DNA of 64,000 nt from Basidiobolus meristosporus CBS 931.73 (GCA_002104905.1 MCFE01000217.1:60918-124917), one strand, 5' to 3'. Counted from the first letter of the stretch, positions 47,566-58,701 are shown. Program-made: numbers and translations. Notes: a model not told the origin generated them from the sequence alone.

Positions 47566-49620
47566 ATGAAACTAAGTCGACTCTCCCTCGTATTGAGTCT
47601 TGGGCTACTTTTGGCAATGCCAGCATTTTCCCAGGATCCAACTGAAGCCTCTGACCCAAACACTACACCCTCGGACGGGAGCGCCTCGGAGGATCCTACA
47701 GTCCCCTCCATTGATGTCACTGTTAACGAGAGCCCATCCGAAACAGGGGCTCTGCCTCAACCGACCGGTACCGACGGCACCACCTCTACCCCAGGAATCA
47801 CTCCCAATCCCCCACCCAACGATACCCAGCAAGCAGGCTCCGGTGCCGATTGCAGTACGCTGAAAACAATCTACTCGAACATGAATGGACCCAACTGGCT
47901 AAATAAGACTGGTTGGGAATCTCAGGATGCATCCAGCTGTTGCAGCTGGTTCGGCGTGTCGTGCAACAATGGTGGCAGGGTCAAGGGCATTCTTCTCCCT
48001 GCTAACGGGGTTTCCGGGCCTATTCCCCCTGAGATTGGACAGCTCTCAGGCCTATTAAGTCTGTAAGACACATTCCCCCCTCACGTGCAACTAGACGGCT
48101 CCCTCACGAACACTCTTTCTAGGGATTTGAGCAAGAATCAGCTAGTTGGACAAATCCCCGAGTCTCTGTGGTCACTTGTTTCACTTATATCGCTGTAGGT
48201 AAATGTAGTTGAAACTTGGCGACGCTGCCTTACTGAATTTACGTGCACCAGGAATCTCGATGGGACCGGCCTTAGTGGAGCCATTGGTGAGTCGATAGGA
48301 GGAATGGCCCGTCTGCAAAATTTGTAAGCACAGATCCCGTTGCTCCGTCCCTACACTGAGGGCTGGTTAATTGACCTTCATTGGCAGGCATCTGAGGAAC
48401 AACACTCTTACCAGCATTCCGGAATCGCTGAGTAGGCTGACCACTCTGAGAGGACTGTAGGTTATTTCCGAGTGTAACCTCACTTACCGGTATTAACGCT
48501 CCTCCTCCAAGATTTCTTTCCAACAACCGGCTCACTGGCATCATCCCCCCTGCAATCTTTAAGTTGGCCAATTTGGAAATAATGTACGATTATCGCTCAT
48601 GACCATGCAATGAGGATCTTGCTGATACATCTGTAGAGCGCTAGATCACAACCAATTGCAGGGCAGCATCTCTGAGGAGATCGGGAACCTGGTTAAGCTG
48701 CAAGCAATGTAACCTTTTCATGTCTCTTCCCTCAAACACTCCATGCGATATTAACTGCGAGTCTTTAGCTACTTCAAGCACAACATGCTCAACGGGACGT
48801 TACCAGAGAGCTTGTCGAGATGCACCAACCTCCGAGCAATGTAGGGACCACGTCTAGCTCGTGAGGCAACCCTAATCCTGACATCTTCACGTGATTCCTC
48901 CAGATCCCTTAGCCATAACAGAATTCAGGGGAATATCCCGCCCTCCTACATGACGCTCACGAACTTGACTGCTCTGTAAGTAGAATTGCCTATACAACAC
49001 ACCCGACTATTTCCGCAACTTATTGAACACGACTATGTTAGCGACCTATCACACAATGGCCTGATTGGGCCCATTCCAGGAGATATTGGGAATCTGAAGA
49101 AAATGGAGAAATTGTGAGAGCGTACAGCTGCCCAGATGATCAGGGATTGAACTAAACATCGATTTATGCTAGGTCTTTGTCGCAGAATCAGCTGGTGGGG
49201 CCGATCCCAGGTTCTTTGGGCGCACTGGAGCGACTTCAGCGTTTGTATGTATCAGCACCAAGCTCGGCCGGATTCCGAGACCTAACCGGTTGATATAGGA
49301 CCATTCACCTGAATGCCCTTAATGGCGTATTCCCAGACATGCCGTCTCCCAAGAACATGACTTTCTGCAAGGTGCAGCCGAACCCCTTCAACGGATGCCC
49401 GCCTGACAGCCATGTTAGAGACCGCACCACGCTGGCTTTCCAATGCCACCTGGACTGCTCACGTAAGTAAACTACGTCGTGACATTGCCTATGCACCTCG
49501 CGACTCACACTTTACCCCACAGCAAAATCGATCCACACCGTCACCGCCGCGGGAGCAGCAATGCTCCCCACGCCTGCATTCATTGTATTACTTGCCATCC
49601 TTTTGCTGTCGCACATCTAG
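47566..49620 (+). CDS. Secreted plant-type leucine-rich-repeat protein, probably GPI-anchored
   Basis: Splicing gives 12 exons: 47566-48062, 48123-48194, 48252-48323, 48388-48456, 48512-48583, 48637-48708, 48769-48840, 48904-48975, 49042-49113, 49173-49244, 49299-49462 and 49523-49620. The frame is intact over 467 residues. Residues 1-22 form a signal peptide. Residues 23-94 are a Ser/Thr/Pro/acidic linker. A Cys-containing LRR cap follows (about 96-135: GPNWLNKTGW...CCSWFGVSC). About ten repeats follow, of the L-x-L-x2-N-x-L-x-G-x-IP type. A Cys-rich end cap comes next (CKVQPNPFNGCPPDS...CHLDC). The last 25 residues are hydrophobic after small residues (TAAGAAMLP...), as in GPI signals. There is no kinase domain. 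Its role is unknown; it is likely a cell-wall or membrane surface protein that binds a partner. Confidence 0.9.
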
Positions 49621-50815
49621 CACATCAACAGTATTTCTTAATTGACCCCGGGCTCGACCTGAACATTGATCTACGCATGCATCATCACCCATATTAGGCC
49701 AATCTCCATGCGGCTGATAGCATATATAGATAAGTATTTTGAAAATAAAGTACCCTGTGGGGCTATCTTCCGTCGCCATTCTTACGCCCAGCAACGCATA
49801 GCTGCTGCACAGCCGATACTCACCGCCGTGTATGCAACGGCCTACCGTTAGTTCGTTAGGATTGAGAAACGGGGCTGGCCATCGTATTGCTGTGGGACGG
49901 GAGACACTGGCGTTTCCAGCAGGTCCCGTCCATCGCTGGGTGCAACGACGCAGGCCGTGCTAACCCCGTACATTGCACCTCCTCGCCCTGCATCCCGATA
50001 TTGCATTCTGAGCCATGACTGCATATTGGATGGATTAGCCATTTACAGCTGTCAATAAGAACCGATCAGACATGGAAAACAGGGAGCCTCCGTGGCAACC
50101 AATGGGCTTCCCCTGCCGTGCGTTGGAGGGCCCTGTTGAAGAAAGGAATCCCCACGATCGAGGAACATACAAACCTGGCGGGCTCTGTCTCAGCAGTCCC
50201 GGCACCGGCCTAGCAGCTTCTAGGAGCTTCTGGCGGCCATTGCACCAGCACCCCATGAGGAAGCGGATCAGAGGTCTAGGCACAGGCTGTGGACGAGCAA
50301 CGCTTGCTTCCAGCATGAGCGGATCGGGGGACCCTGGCTGTTGCCACCCCGTGGATCATCCTGGCTAGACAGCGGATTCCGCGGTGCTAGATAGGTCTGC
50401 CCAGCCGGTGATTCGTCATTGCCCTGACTCTTGTTTATCGGTGTGGAAATCGGGGTCGAGCACCCCATACCCAGCGCTCACTATGGACCAATGCATCCCA
50501 GGGCTAAATTGGATTCAGAAATGAATCGCTGCCCTTCCCAGCCAATCAAGGGCGCGATCCTTGGTTTGAGGGCCATATCCAGCAAGTCCAAATATTTGTG
50601 ATCACCGTCATGTTCGGCATATTAGTGGATTTCGCAACTACGCTAAATGCGGATCTCTCGAAAAAAAAAGAAAAAAAACCACGATAAATGCAGATGAATC
50701 ATAGTTGATTCGATGGCGGGGTTTGTTGTCCAGTCAAAAACCTTGGACGAGTCCCTGTTATGGATTTTCCGTATCACAAACTATGGCCATTTTTTCATCG
50801 ATATAATCATCCATT
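49621..50815. other. Intergenic region, no supported gene
   Basis: Overlapping short frames lie on both strands (for example 50,035-50,316 minus) with no recognisable motif. A poly-A tract interrupted by single bases lies near 50,660-50,679. I see no RNA gene or mobile element. Confidence 0.4.
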
Positions 50816-51090
50816 CTCAACCTCCCTGCTCCGGCCTTTTATTTCCTTCATTATTCCTGTGTTCCCAAGCTCTCCTGGCTTGTATTTCCCTCCGCTACAC
50901 TTCCCCTTGTGTTTATTCTTTTTACTTGTTAACTTTCCTTGGCTTCTGCCCCACCAACTCTGTATTTTCCTACCTCCATTTCGCTCTGCAGCTGGCTTGC
51001 CCCCACTCTCTCCAAACCTTATCCCTCTCCACCGTGTGACGTTCTGCACTCTATTGCGGCATCCCTTCCCATCCCATCCCATTTTAGTTT
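50816..51090 (+). promoter_or_regulatory. Pyrimidine-rich promoter or leader of the GDS1/APSES gene
   Basis: For about 270 bp before the start codon the plus strand is dominated by C and T, a usual sign of fungal core promoters near the transcription start. A TGACGT core lies at about 51,037. No TATA box stands out. Open frames through this stretch are an effect of the biased composition. Confidence 0.5.
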
Positions 51091-51107
51091 CTATTACACA
51101 TAAAATA

Positions 51108-54100
51108 ATGACCGAGTGCTCTATAAACCAATTAGAAGACAGTAATATTCAAAGCCTTACTCATAACTCTGGGGAGTTTTGGGACTCGCAAAAGCACTCC
51201 TCCAAGACTCCTTTACCATACAGCCTGGAGAATATACACCCAGACGATGCTAAAGATAAAGTTTTCGCTGCCATACTAAAGGCGTTGGTTGTGATGGATA
51301 ATAAGCCAAGCTCTCCAAAGGAGCTCGCAAACTGCATCATGAAGCACAAATTCACCATACTAGGGTAAGTTTGAGCAATACATTTGCTTTTAAAAATACG
51401 CTCCTTCATTTTAGCTTATTTAACACCCTCTCTAGTAAGGCAGCCTTGTGGATATTTGTTTTAAATAAATGCAAGGGTGACTTGGGCTTTGACACTTAGT
51501 ACTTTATTTTACTAACTTCTTTCTAAATGATAGTGGCGCCACACCGTACGCAACCGTATCTTCCCGGATATCACAACACTTTAAGCGGGCCGCCGAGCAT
51601 AAGCCTCCACGTCCTCCTCTACTGGCGCGTGTAGTGGACGAAGTGCACTCACGGAAGATTCATTATTACATCGCTGGTGGCAGTGTCCCACAGAGCAAAC
51701 GGAGCGATCCTGTGTGCTCACCTCAAAAAGCGCCAGCCTCTCTCAAAGAAACGAATGCTGTACAGGGCGGTTACCCAAAGTTGCGAATTCGTCTGAAAAG
51801 ACGAAAGAAAGCCAATGAACGTACTGCTCACGTGATGAAGAAGCAAAAAGCAGTTTTGTCTGGAACGAGGCCAGGCATGGGCAAAGGAAAGTGGGTTCCT
51901 CGGACTGAACCAGCCAACTGCATCAAGTCTTACAGCGCAGGTAGCTCGGAAGATGGGAGCGATGCTGACATCGATGCAATCGGTCCTGATTCTGAGCAGG
52001 AGTTTGAGGGTGACATCGCCCGCAGCCACCCGGCTAGCGGCAAGCGTGGCATGTCTTACCATTCGGAGCTCTCCTCTCATGGTACTCAGACTGGCTCCAT
52101 TTCGGTGGACGCATACGATGCAACCACGTCTATGTTAGGCTTGACAAGTGATGCCGAGTATAGTGACTATTTTGAGGAGATGATGAACGGCGACTTGTGC
52201 ATTGATGACGATTCTCCTATCGTCAAACTAGAGCCAGATTCGGCATCTTCGCCTCTCTTTCACCGCTCTCAGCTCGATTCAGTAAACAGCCCTACATACG
52301 ATCTCGGCACCTCCACTTCGTCCACTGTTACCCCTGATCCCCCTGTTCATAAAGAGGTCGGAGTAGATCTCGCGCCAGGAACCAATCTCCTGACCCCGGA
52401 TACAACGTCGCTGTTTGAGCGGGAGCTGGACACGCACCTTATCCCCAGCTTTGGCGACGAATTTAACGAGGATTCACCTTTGCTCTCCAAGAACGTTTCT
52501 TATGTCCCTCTCATGGAGCTAAACAATCCGGAGACCATGCCAGTATCAGAGTTGGACGAACTATTGAATGGGTCTCCTCGTACCCATGACTCGAGTCCTA
52601 AACGCCTATTCGGCTCACGTGACAAGGGCATGACCAAACGTACACCAAACCACGAATTCAGTAGATTTGAAGAGAATCATGACCACAAGGTCCCCTCTCG
52701 AGAAGACGAGATTGCTGATGGTGAGTTGGCTTCATTCAATGTGAAGTCCGATGTAGTGGGAATGGATCTAGACTCTAGATCGTCGGATGGTTCCCCAAAC
52801 CTCTCCCAAGACGGGTCATTTGGAACGATGTCAGTGGATTCCGAACGGACGCCTGTTCATGAAGATAGCACTACCCAGGCCACATCCATGGAAGGTACAG
52901 AACTCCTAAACGAGTCCAACCCGGTGCTGATAGATGCAGAGGCCAAGGCGCCCATGGTTGTGGTCAAGGTTTACTCGAATGTAAGTGTGTATGAGACTGT
53001 GCTCCCAGACACGCAATTGAGGCTACTTCGCTTTAAATCCAACGTTCCAGTCGAAGACTCTAACTCTCGACACAAAAAGTCTATGGTTATGCTTGAAGAA
53101 GACCGCCACAAGGATTTTTGCAACGCCAGCTTGTTGAGGAAAGCCGCCCAGCCTTATGTTGGTGACGGCAAACTTGAAAGCGATGATGGAAACACAAGAT
53201 TTGTCGTCATACGAAATGGCCCTGCTGAATGTCGTGGGGTGTGGTAAGTTCATCTAGCATAGAGGTTCGTGATAATTTGGATATACTAAGCTTAAATTCC
53301 TACGAAATAGGGTTTCCCTAGACCGGGCCCGGCATTTAGTGGAGGAGTATGGAATGCAAAATGTGCCGCATATTCAGAAGTTGTTGAGTGATGCTCCTCT
53401 GGACCAACGATACGGTATGCACCACAAGAGATTTCATGTCGAGCCCGGTTTACTTACCATCGCCACCCCTAGATTTTTCCGAGTCTTCTATGGATCCATC
53501 GGAGATTGACAAGCATCTAGTGGAGCTAAGTGGAATCCTCCAAAATGCGGTATCCGAATACAGCCTTTCGCAAAAGAATCGCACAACTCCTAAATCCGCA
53601 TGCAATTCGAATCACGACGAGAATACCTTTTCCGAACCTCATATTGAAAAGGAGTCGATGGAGTCTGCCAACCCAAGTCACATGGGCGACATTGATCCTC
53701 ATGCGTTCATCAGCTTAGATGAAGACGACGAAGATCAAAGCCACATGCAATGCCATGAAGACGCAAAAACTTGTGATTCATCACCCAGTTCGACAGCTTC
53801 AGGTGGTGAAGGTGACAGTGAGGCCCTTGAGGATATTACGGACGAAAGAAAAGCTTTCATTACCACTCAATCTCCCACTACCCCAACAATTTATCTCACG
53901 GTCATTGAGTCTGTTCCTGTCTATGTGACCTATATATCCAAAGGCGCTGGCAGCAACGAAACTTTTCAGCTAATGCGTCGCTTCGATTCTGGCTACGTTA
54001 ACGGAACCAAACTCCTCATGGCTGGCGGTGTGGAAACCGAAAGTGAACGAACGATCGTGCTGAGCCTTGAGGTTGGCCGAGTTCGTATCCGTAAACCAGA

Positions 54101-54674
54101 GAGCAAGCTGTTTGGTACCTGGTAAGCTAAGTCCCTTCAAGGTTGAAATGTCGTCCGACAAATACTAACGTAGAATAATACAATAAGGATCCCGTTACCC
54201 CGAGCTCGAGCTTTGGCCTCGACATGCTCATTACAGCATAAGCTTGGCCCATTCCTGGACAACAACTTGCCATCCTATTTCTCAACACCGCTCCCAAGTT
54301 CAATCACCACTGCGAGGCCAATGCGTCTTACATCCCGCTTACATCAGGTACTAAAAGCAAAAGACTTGTCTTTAAACACCCGAACCACAATAGGCTCAAG
54401 CGCTGGAGTTTCTCCACAATCTTTGCACCCTTCAAAAAATTTCCTCTCTGGTCCCAACTACCATATTTACCAAATCCTAGGTCTTCAGGGCTCCAAGCAA
54501 TCTAAGAGTGCAGCTTTAAGTGGGCTATTTGGAGGGCCGGGTGTGGTTGGATCCCATGACGATAAGAAAGGAAGTCGATGGTTGAAGAAAGTCAGATCCA
54601 GATTTGGCAACACCAAGCGTTCTGTGAAGGGATCCTGCGAAGAGCATGGCAACTATCAGAAATGTCCGATATGA
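51108..54674 (+). CDS. GDS1-type winged-helix and APSES/KilA-N transcriptional regulator
   Basis: Five exons (51108-51364, 51534-53243, 53311-53414, 53473-54121, 54188-54674) give an intact frame of 1068 residues. Residues about 46-133 match the GDS1-like winged-helix region of fungal regulators (AILKALVVMDNKPSSPKEL, then GGATPYATVSSRISQHFKR and PPRPPLLARV). A long acidic, Ser-rich linker follows. Residues about 558-690 look like a diverged KilA-N/APSES module (VVVKVYSN...WVSLDRARHLV). Residues about 830-945 are a clear one (QLMRRFDSGYVNGTKLL, RTIVLSLEVGRVRIRKPES, FGTWIPLPRARALA). The last exon ends in a basic tail. It is a probable nuclear DNA-binding protein. The start ATG was chosen because it opens the frame just after the CT-rich leader; frames further upstream read through the promoter. 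Confidence 0.88.
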
Positions 54675-55133
54675 GCCAATTCGATATCGAAGGACCCAGT
54701 CATGTTAAACCTCGATTCTGAAACTGACATTGAAATTTGAGCAAGTGATTAAAGCAAGCACCACCCAGATGTTGAGTGGCTCCGTACAATCAAGGTGATC
54801 ATCCGATCCCAGCACATCAACCGTTGGTAAGATTCAGTACACATTCCGGACTGGTTGTTCTGAATCCGTGTTTCCAGTACTCCGACCAATCAAAAAGATA
54901 CGACATGTGCGAAGACTGGTATTTGCCTGAATGATCTCCGCTCCTATTACTCCTTACCTGGTAGCCATTTCGTCAAAGCAGTATTTTAGTATGTATATAA
55001 GTCCAACCCACTATGCTCCCCATGTATTTTTTTGTCAATTTAATATACACTTAATATATCACTTCGCCCGGATAGTGAGTTGATGGCGACTGCGAACATT
55101 TATATAGTACGAGGTAAAGGGGGGACGAAACAG
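54675..55133. other. Spacer between the APSES gene and the tRNA array
   Basis: This holds the likely 3' untranslated region and intergenic DNA. I see no gene. The sequence is unique up to 55,133 and then enters the repeat unit. Confidence 0.5.
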
Positions 55134-55148
55134 CTCGGCCATCTTGCC
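55134..55148 (-). pseudogene. tRNA-Leu 5' remnant at the array's left edge
   Basis: Fifteen bases equal to the first 15 bases of tRNA-Leu(UAG) (GGCAAGATGGCCGAG on the minus strand) open unit 1. The remaining 67 bases of the gene are absent, and unique DNA lies to the left. In units 2 and 3 the same position is a complete tRNA-Leu. Confidence 0.85.
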
Positions 55149-55684
55149 ATGTCTTTTCTCCAGGTACACAGTACGCTAGGGATATAGCTGAAATTAGTGG
55201 TATTAGTAGTATTACACCTGCTATCCGACACTAAATCAAAGCCACTTCCAGACATGAATGCATACTACCATCATTGAAGGTGACCAAAATCCTGGGTGCC
55301 TATTACATATCAATGAATATGATGAGGAAACCTCGTTAGACTCGGCTATATGCTATTCCTGTATAATCAGAAGCTAAAAGGACATGCTCCTCCACTGATC
55401 AACAATGTTCTTGAGCTGCAGGCAAATGCTTCTTTTTTATGGGAGTAGGTTGCCAGTAATTGAGTGTTGATTTGGCAAAAATGAACATTCACTACAACAA
55501 CAGCTAGGATGTGAACATACGGCCTTCCTACTAGGAGGGGGTGCGATATCAACCAAGCTATCAAAATTCCGGAGACTCCATCCGCTGAAGTGTTTACTTG
55601 GCCCGCGGTTTGCTAATATGGAGGTTAAACAAACCCTGCACCAAGCCAAAAAAATATACAAAGCTTGATTTAGCATAAAATGAG

Positions 55685-55780
55685 TGCTCCAGGCGGGGAT
55701 CGAACCCGCGACCTTCGCGTGACTCAAGTATAGAGAGTTACTCTATAAGCACGACGCATTAACCACTTTGCTACTGGAGC
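55685..55780 (-). tRNA. tRNA-Ile(UAU), form a, with 23-nt intron, unit 1
   Basis: A 96-nt gene. Acceptor GCTCCAG pairs with CTGGAGC, the T arm is GCGGG-TTCGATC-CCCGC, and the anticodon loop is CTTATAA after splicing. The intron (55,743-55,721) starts one base after the anticodon, the canonical place. A T4 terminator follows (AAAA at 55,675-55,678 on the plus strand). This tRNA decodes AUA. Confidence 0.95.
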
Positions 55781-56136
55781 GTCTTGGTCTAATGCTTCTA
55801 TGGGTTGAAATGATACCTACCCAAAACTTCCAAGCTCAAATATTAGTTGAGTATTTACACACCTCAAGGGTAAGTGTGTACCAAGATATCGATCTAAGGT
55901 GAGCCTCAACAAATAGACAACTTTCTATTCAAAGGGCACTACGTCAGGCTCATTTAGCTATTCAGTGTAGCATGCCATGCCTATGGAATGAGTAGGACTA
56001 GGTTGGTGATTAAAATTACACACCAACTGATAGACACATATAATTAAATTGGTAGCTGAAATCTGAGCCTAATGGTAAGTGTCTGTGTGAAGTAGAGTTA
56101 AACCAGCAACATCTGGATGAGAAGCTGAGTTTAAAA

Positions 56137-56207
56137 TGCATACTCGGGGAATCGAACCCCGGTCTACCGCGTGGCAGGCGGTAATTATACCACTAAACCA
56201 AGTATGC
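56137..56207 (-). tRNA. tRNA-Gly(GCC), unit 1
   Basis: 71 nt with no intron. Acceptor GCATACT pairs with AGTATGC, the anticodon arm is ACCGC-CTGCCAC-GCGGT, and the T arm is CGGGG-TTCGATT-CCCCG. A T4 run follows immediately. It occurs only once per unit. Confidence 0.95.
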
Positions 56208-57156
56208 AACTGTGAACAACTTATCTCTTAAGGAACTCATTATCCCATATATTAAACAGCCGTATAGACAGCACTACAACACCCCATGAATTCAAGGCAG
56301 GAAAAACCGATTATTTGTGTAATGGATAATGACGATTCCTACCCCCTACGTACGAGTGAATCTAATATTCCACTTGTATATGCGGCAGATTGGCCCGCCG
56401 AGTTCATTTTTCATGGAGACAGGCCCAGAGAGATTAGAACAGACTCGTAGCTGAGAGGGGGTATTTTGGTAGGATTTAGGTGGTGTGAGGGGGACCGATG
56501 AGATCACCAGAGACACGCCAACAATAACGACACACACACATAGCATACATGACCAGGCCAATAGTTTAGTTGCGAGGGCGGGATGGGAGTGTGGCAAGTT
56601 CGTGGTTCAAATCCGACCCCCTCGTTAGGATTAGAAGAATCGGCAGTAAAATGAGCGGGTTATGCAGAAATTTTGCGCCAGAAAGAATGGGGGATCCGCG
56701 ACGGATAAGGGAGAGAAAATGGGAAATTTCCAGCAACCCTAAACCCTAAGAGCAGGAATTCAGGGGTTTGCACAGACACGACACTGTGGTGGCAGGATAT
56801 ACAGCAGACTCGTGGGGAATTTTTCTGGTTAGAACCCGTTCCGCACTTTATATTTTGGGAAGAAAGTCATCGGTTTGTAGTGTGAACAGCAGCAGCACCT
56901 ATGGACTGAAAAGGCCTCCACCGACCCCCTTCCTTGAAAGCGGTTGTTGTCACTGTAGCTGGGCGAGCAAGAAAGGGAAAGGAAATGACGAACCGAACCG
57001 AACCAAAATGAAACAACACATAGCTTAGCCGCCTCAGATGTGAAATCACCGTATCCCGAACCAGGCCAGGGGTTATGCACAGGCTACCCAGCAGCGGACC
57101 TTTTGGGGGGGGGGGAAACGGGCGAATGTATAAGAAAAGAAAAAGGGGAAAACAAG

Positions 57157-57238
57157 CGACGGCCACAGGATTTGAACCTGTGCGGGCAGAGCCCAACAGA
57201 TTTCGAGTCTGTCTCCTTAACCACTCGGACAGACCGTC
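57157..57238 (-). tRNA. tRNA-Ser(CGA), first copy, unit 1
   Basis: 82-nt type II tRNA. The anticodon arm is ACAGA-CTCGAAA-TCTGT, with a long variable arm, B box GGTTCAAATCC and discriminator G. The T4 terminator lies 6 bases on. There is no intron. It decodes UCG. Confidence 0.95.
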
Positions 57239-57513
57239 GTACTCACGAGCGATTGTTAATCGCGAATTTATTTCGAATTTCTTATCTGGGTTGAGACAAA
57301 GTGGTGATTCTTCCGAGTACCTTCACTCAATTTAGGGTTAGAGGGTAGATAATGCTAACATTGTAATGCAAGATCCCCAACCAGTCTTTGTAAAAGACAC
57401 GCACGCGTTGCATGGCTGCTTGGATTGCGAGAGACAAGATAAAGCAGATGACATAAGATTAGCCCAAATGGGGTATGGCAACTCAAAGTTAAATGCCCGC
57501 CTGCAAAAAGTAT

Positions 57514-57595
57514 TGACAAGAGTGGGGTTCGAACCCACGCCTCCGGAGAGACTGCGGCCTAAACGCAGCGCCTTGGACCACTCGGCCATCTTGCC
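57514..57595 (-). tRNA. tRNA-Leu(UAG), first copy, unit 1
   Basis: 82-nt type II tRNA. The anticodon arm is CTGCG-TTTAGGC-CGCAG, the acceptor is GGCAAGA with TCTTGTC, and the discriminator is A, as leucyl-tRNAs require. A T5 terminator follows. There is no intron. Confidence 0.95.
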
Positions 57596-57787
57596 TCACG
57601 CAGGGTGCTTGCTTGGCTCAACGGTCTCATGCTCCTTTCCTCAGGCAGCCTTCTCGGGTTACGAGCTATGAATGGGCACATCCAATTCTCAATTCCTAGC
57701 TAACTTATGCTATCGTTGGGGTTAGGGATATTTAGTGGTAGTACTAGCCACTATGGGATGCGCGCACAACAGAGAGCAAACATGACA

Positions 57788-57809
57788 CATTCAATTCAAT
57801 TCAATTCAA
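57788..57809. repeat. ATTCA pentanucleotide repeat
   Basis: About four head-to-tail copies of attca in unit 1. They are repeated unchanged at 61,423 in unit 2. Confidence 0.7.
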
Positions 57810-58075
57810 TACAATATTAGAACAACGCAAAGCCCGGTGGCTTGGGCTAAGTTGATTAGTGACAAATCTCCGCTCTTCTCCTCAAGACATTTCATAGTGA
57901 TGAATAAGCATCTGCATATTGCCGAGTGCCCACGCTAGAAGGGTTAAGTACATCAAGGTTTGTCTGAAAGAGGGAATAAAGAAATATATGATCCTAAAGA
58001 AAAAGGCTAACCTTCTCTTTTCGAGTGTGCTCATGGATTATTACAAGATATGAGCTAAAGAGATGCAAAACACAG

Positions 58076-58171
58076 TGCTCCAGGCGGGGATCGAACCCGC
58101 GACCTTCGCGTGACTGAAGTATAGAGAGTTACTCTATAAGCACGACGCATTAACCTCCTTGCTACTGGAGC
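58076..58171 (-). tRNA. tRNA-Ile(UAU), form b, with 23-nt intron, unit 1
   Basis: A 96-nt gene that differs from form a at a few sites: D-loop GGAGG for AAGTG, and one intron base. The anticodon arm and acceptor are identical to form a. A T4 terminator follows. It is a second, diverged locus within the unit. Confidence 0.95.
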
Positions 58172-58416
58172 CCGTCGTTTACGGCTGATCGTTCTAAATT
58201 TCATTATTTTTTATAATGCATTTATCTCATAGATGTCAGCCGGTCTACTTTTTCCAAATGGAATATAGTTCTTATGATAGTACCTCACCTCATCCACGTG
58301 TTGATAAACATGAGCCGGGATTAGGGTTTCCCAGTAGTACAATGGTAGGTAGCCTACAAATTATTTATCGAAATATCACATAATCACACAGAATGTTTTG
58401 ATCTATTTACAAAAAT

Positions 58417-58498
58417 CGACGGCCACAGGATTTGAACCTGTGCGGGCAGAGCCCAACAGATTTCGAGTCTGTCTCCTTAACCACTCGGACAGACCGTC
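58417..58498 (-). tRNA. tRNA-Ser(CGA), second copy, unit 1
   Basis: Identical over all 82 bases to the gene at 57,157-57,238, but with unrelated flanks. A T5 terminator follows directly. Confidence 0.95.
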
Positions 58499-58701
58499 AT
58501 ACGGGAATCGGAGCAGATTTTAGAGACAACACTTCCATGGTGTAATGCATACAAGTGTAGTCAAAGCAAATAGCCTTGATGGCCACGAGAAAATAAAAGA
58601 TACTTTCCCCATTCGCTAGGCAAGCTCCAAACCATTGAAAATAGTTTACTGGTCAAGTCTAGCTACTAGGTTAAAAAGTATGGATAATACTTAAAAAGTG
58701 T

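Noticed and set aside
50760-51107. Upstream extension of the GDS1/APSES gene
   Set aside because: The frame is open only because of the CT-rich promoter, and its translation is low-complexity Pro/Phe/Leu/Ser. The start at 51,108 fits the family better.
56572-56625. A plus-strand tRNA gene
   Set aside because: It has a B box and pairable ends, but only about 54 bases, no clear A box, no anticodon arm and no T-run terminator. Kept only as a finding.
56735-56749. A true internal telomere tract
   Set aside because: Only two motif copies at this site and single copies elsewhere, too short for telomeric DNA. Treated as possible protein-binding sites.
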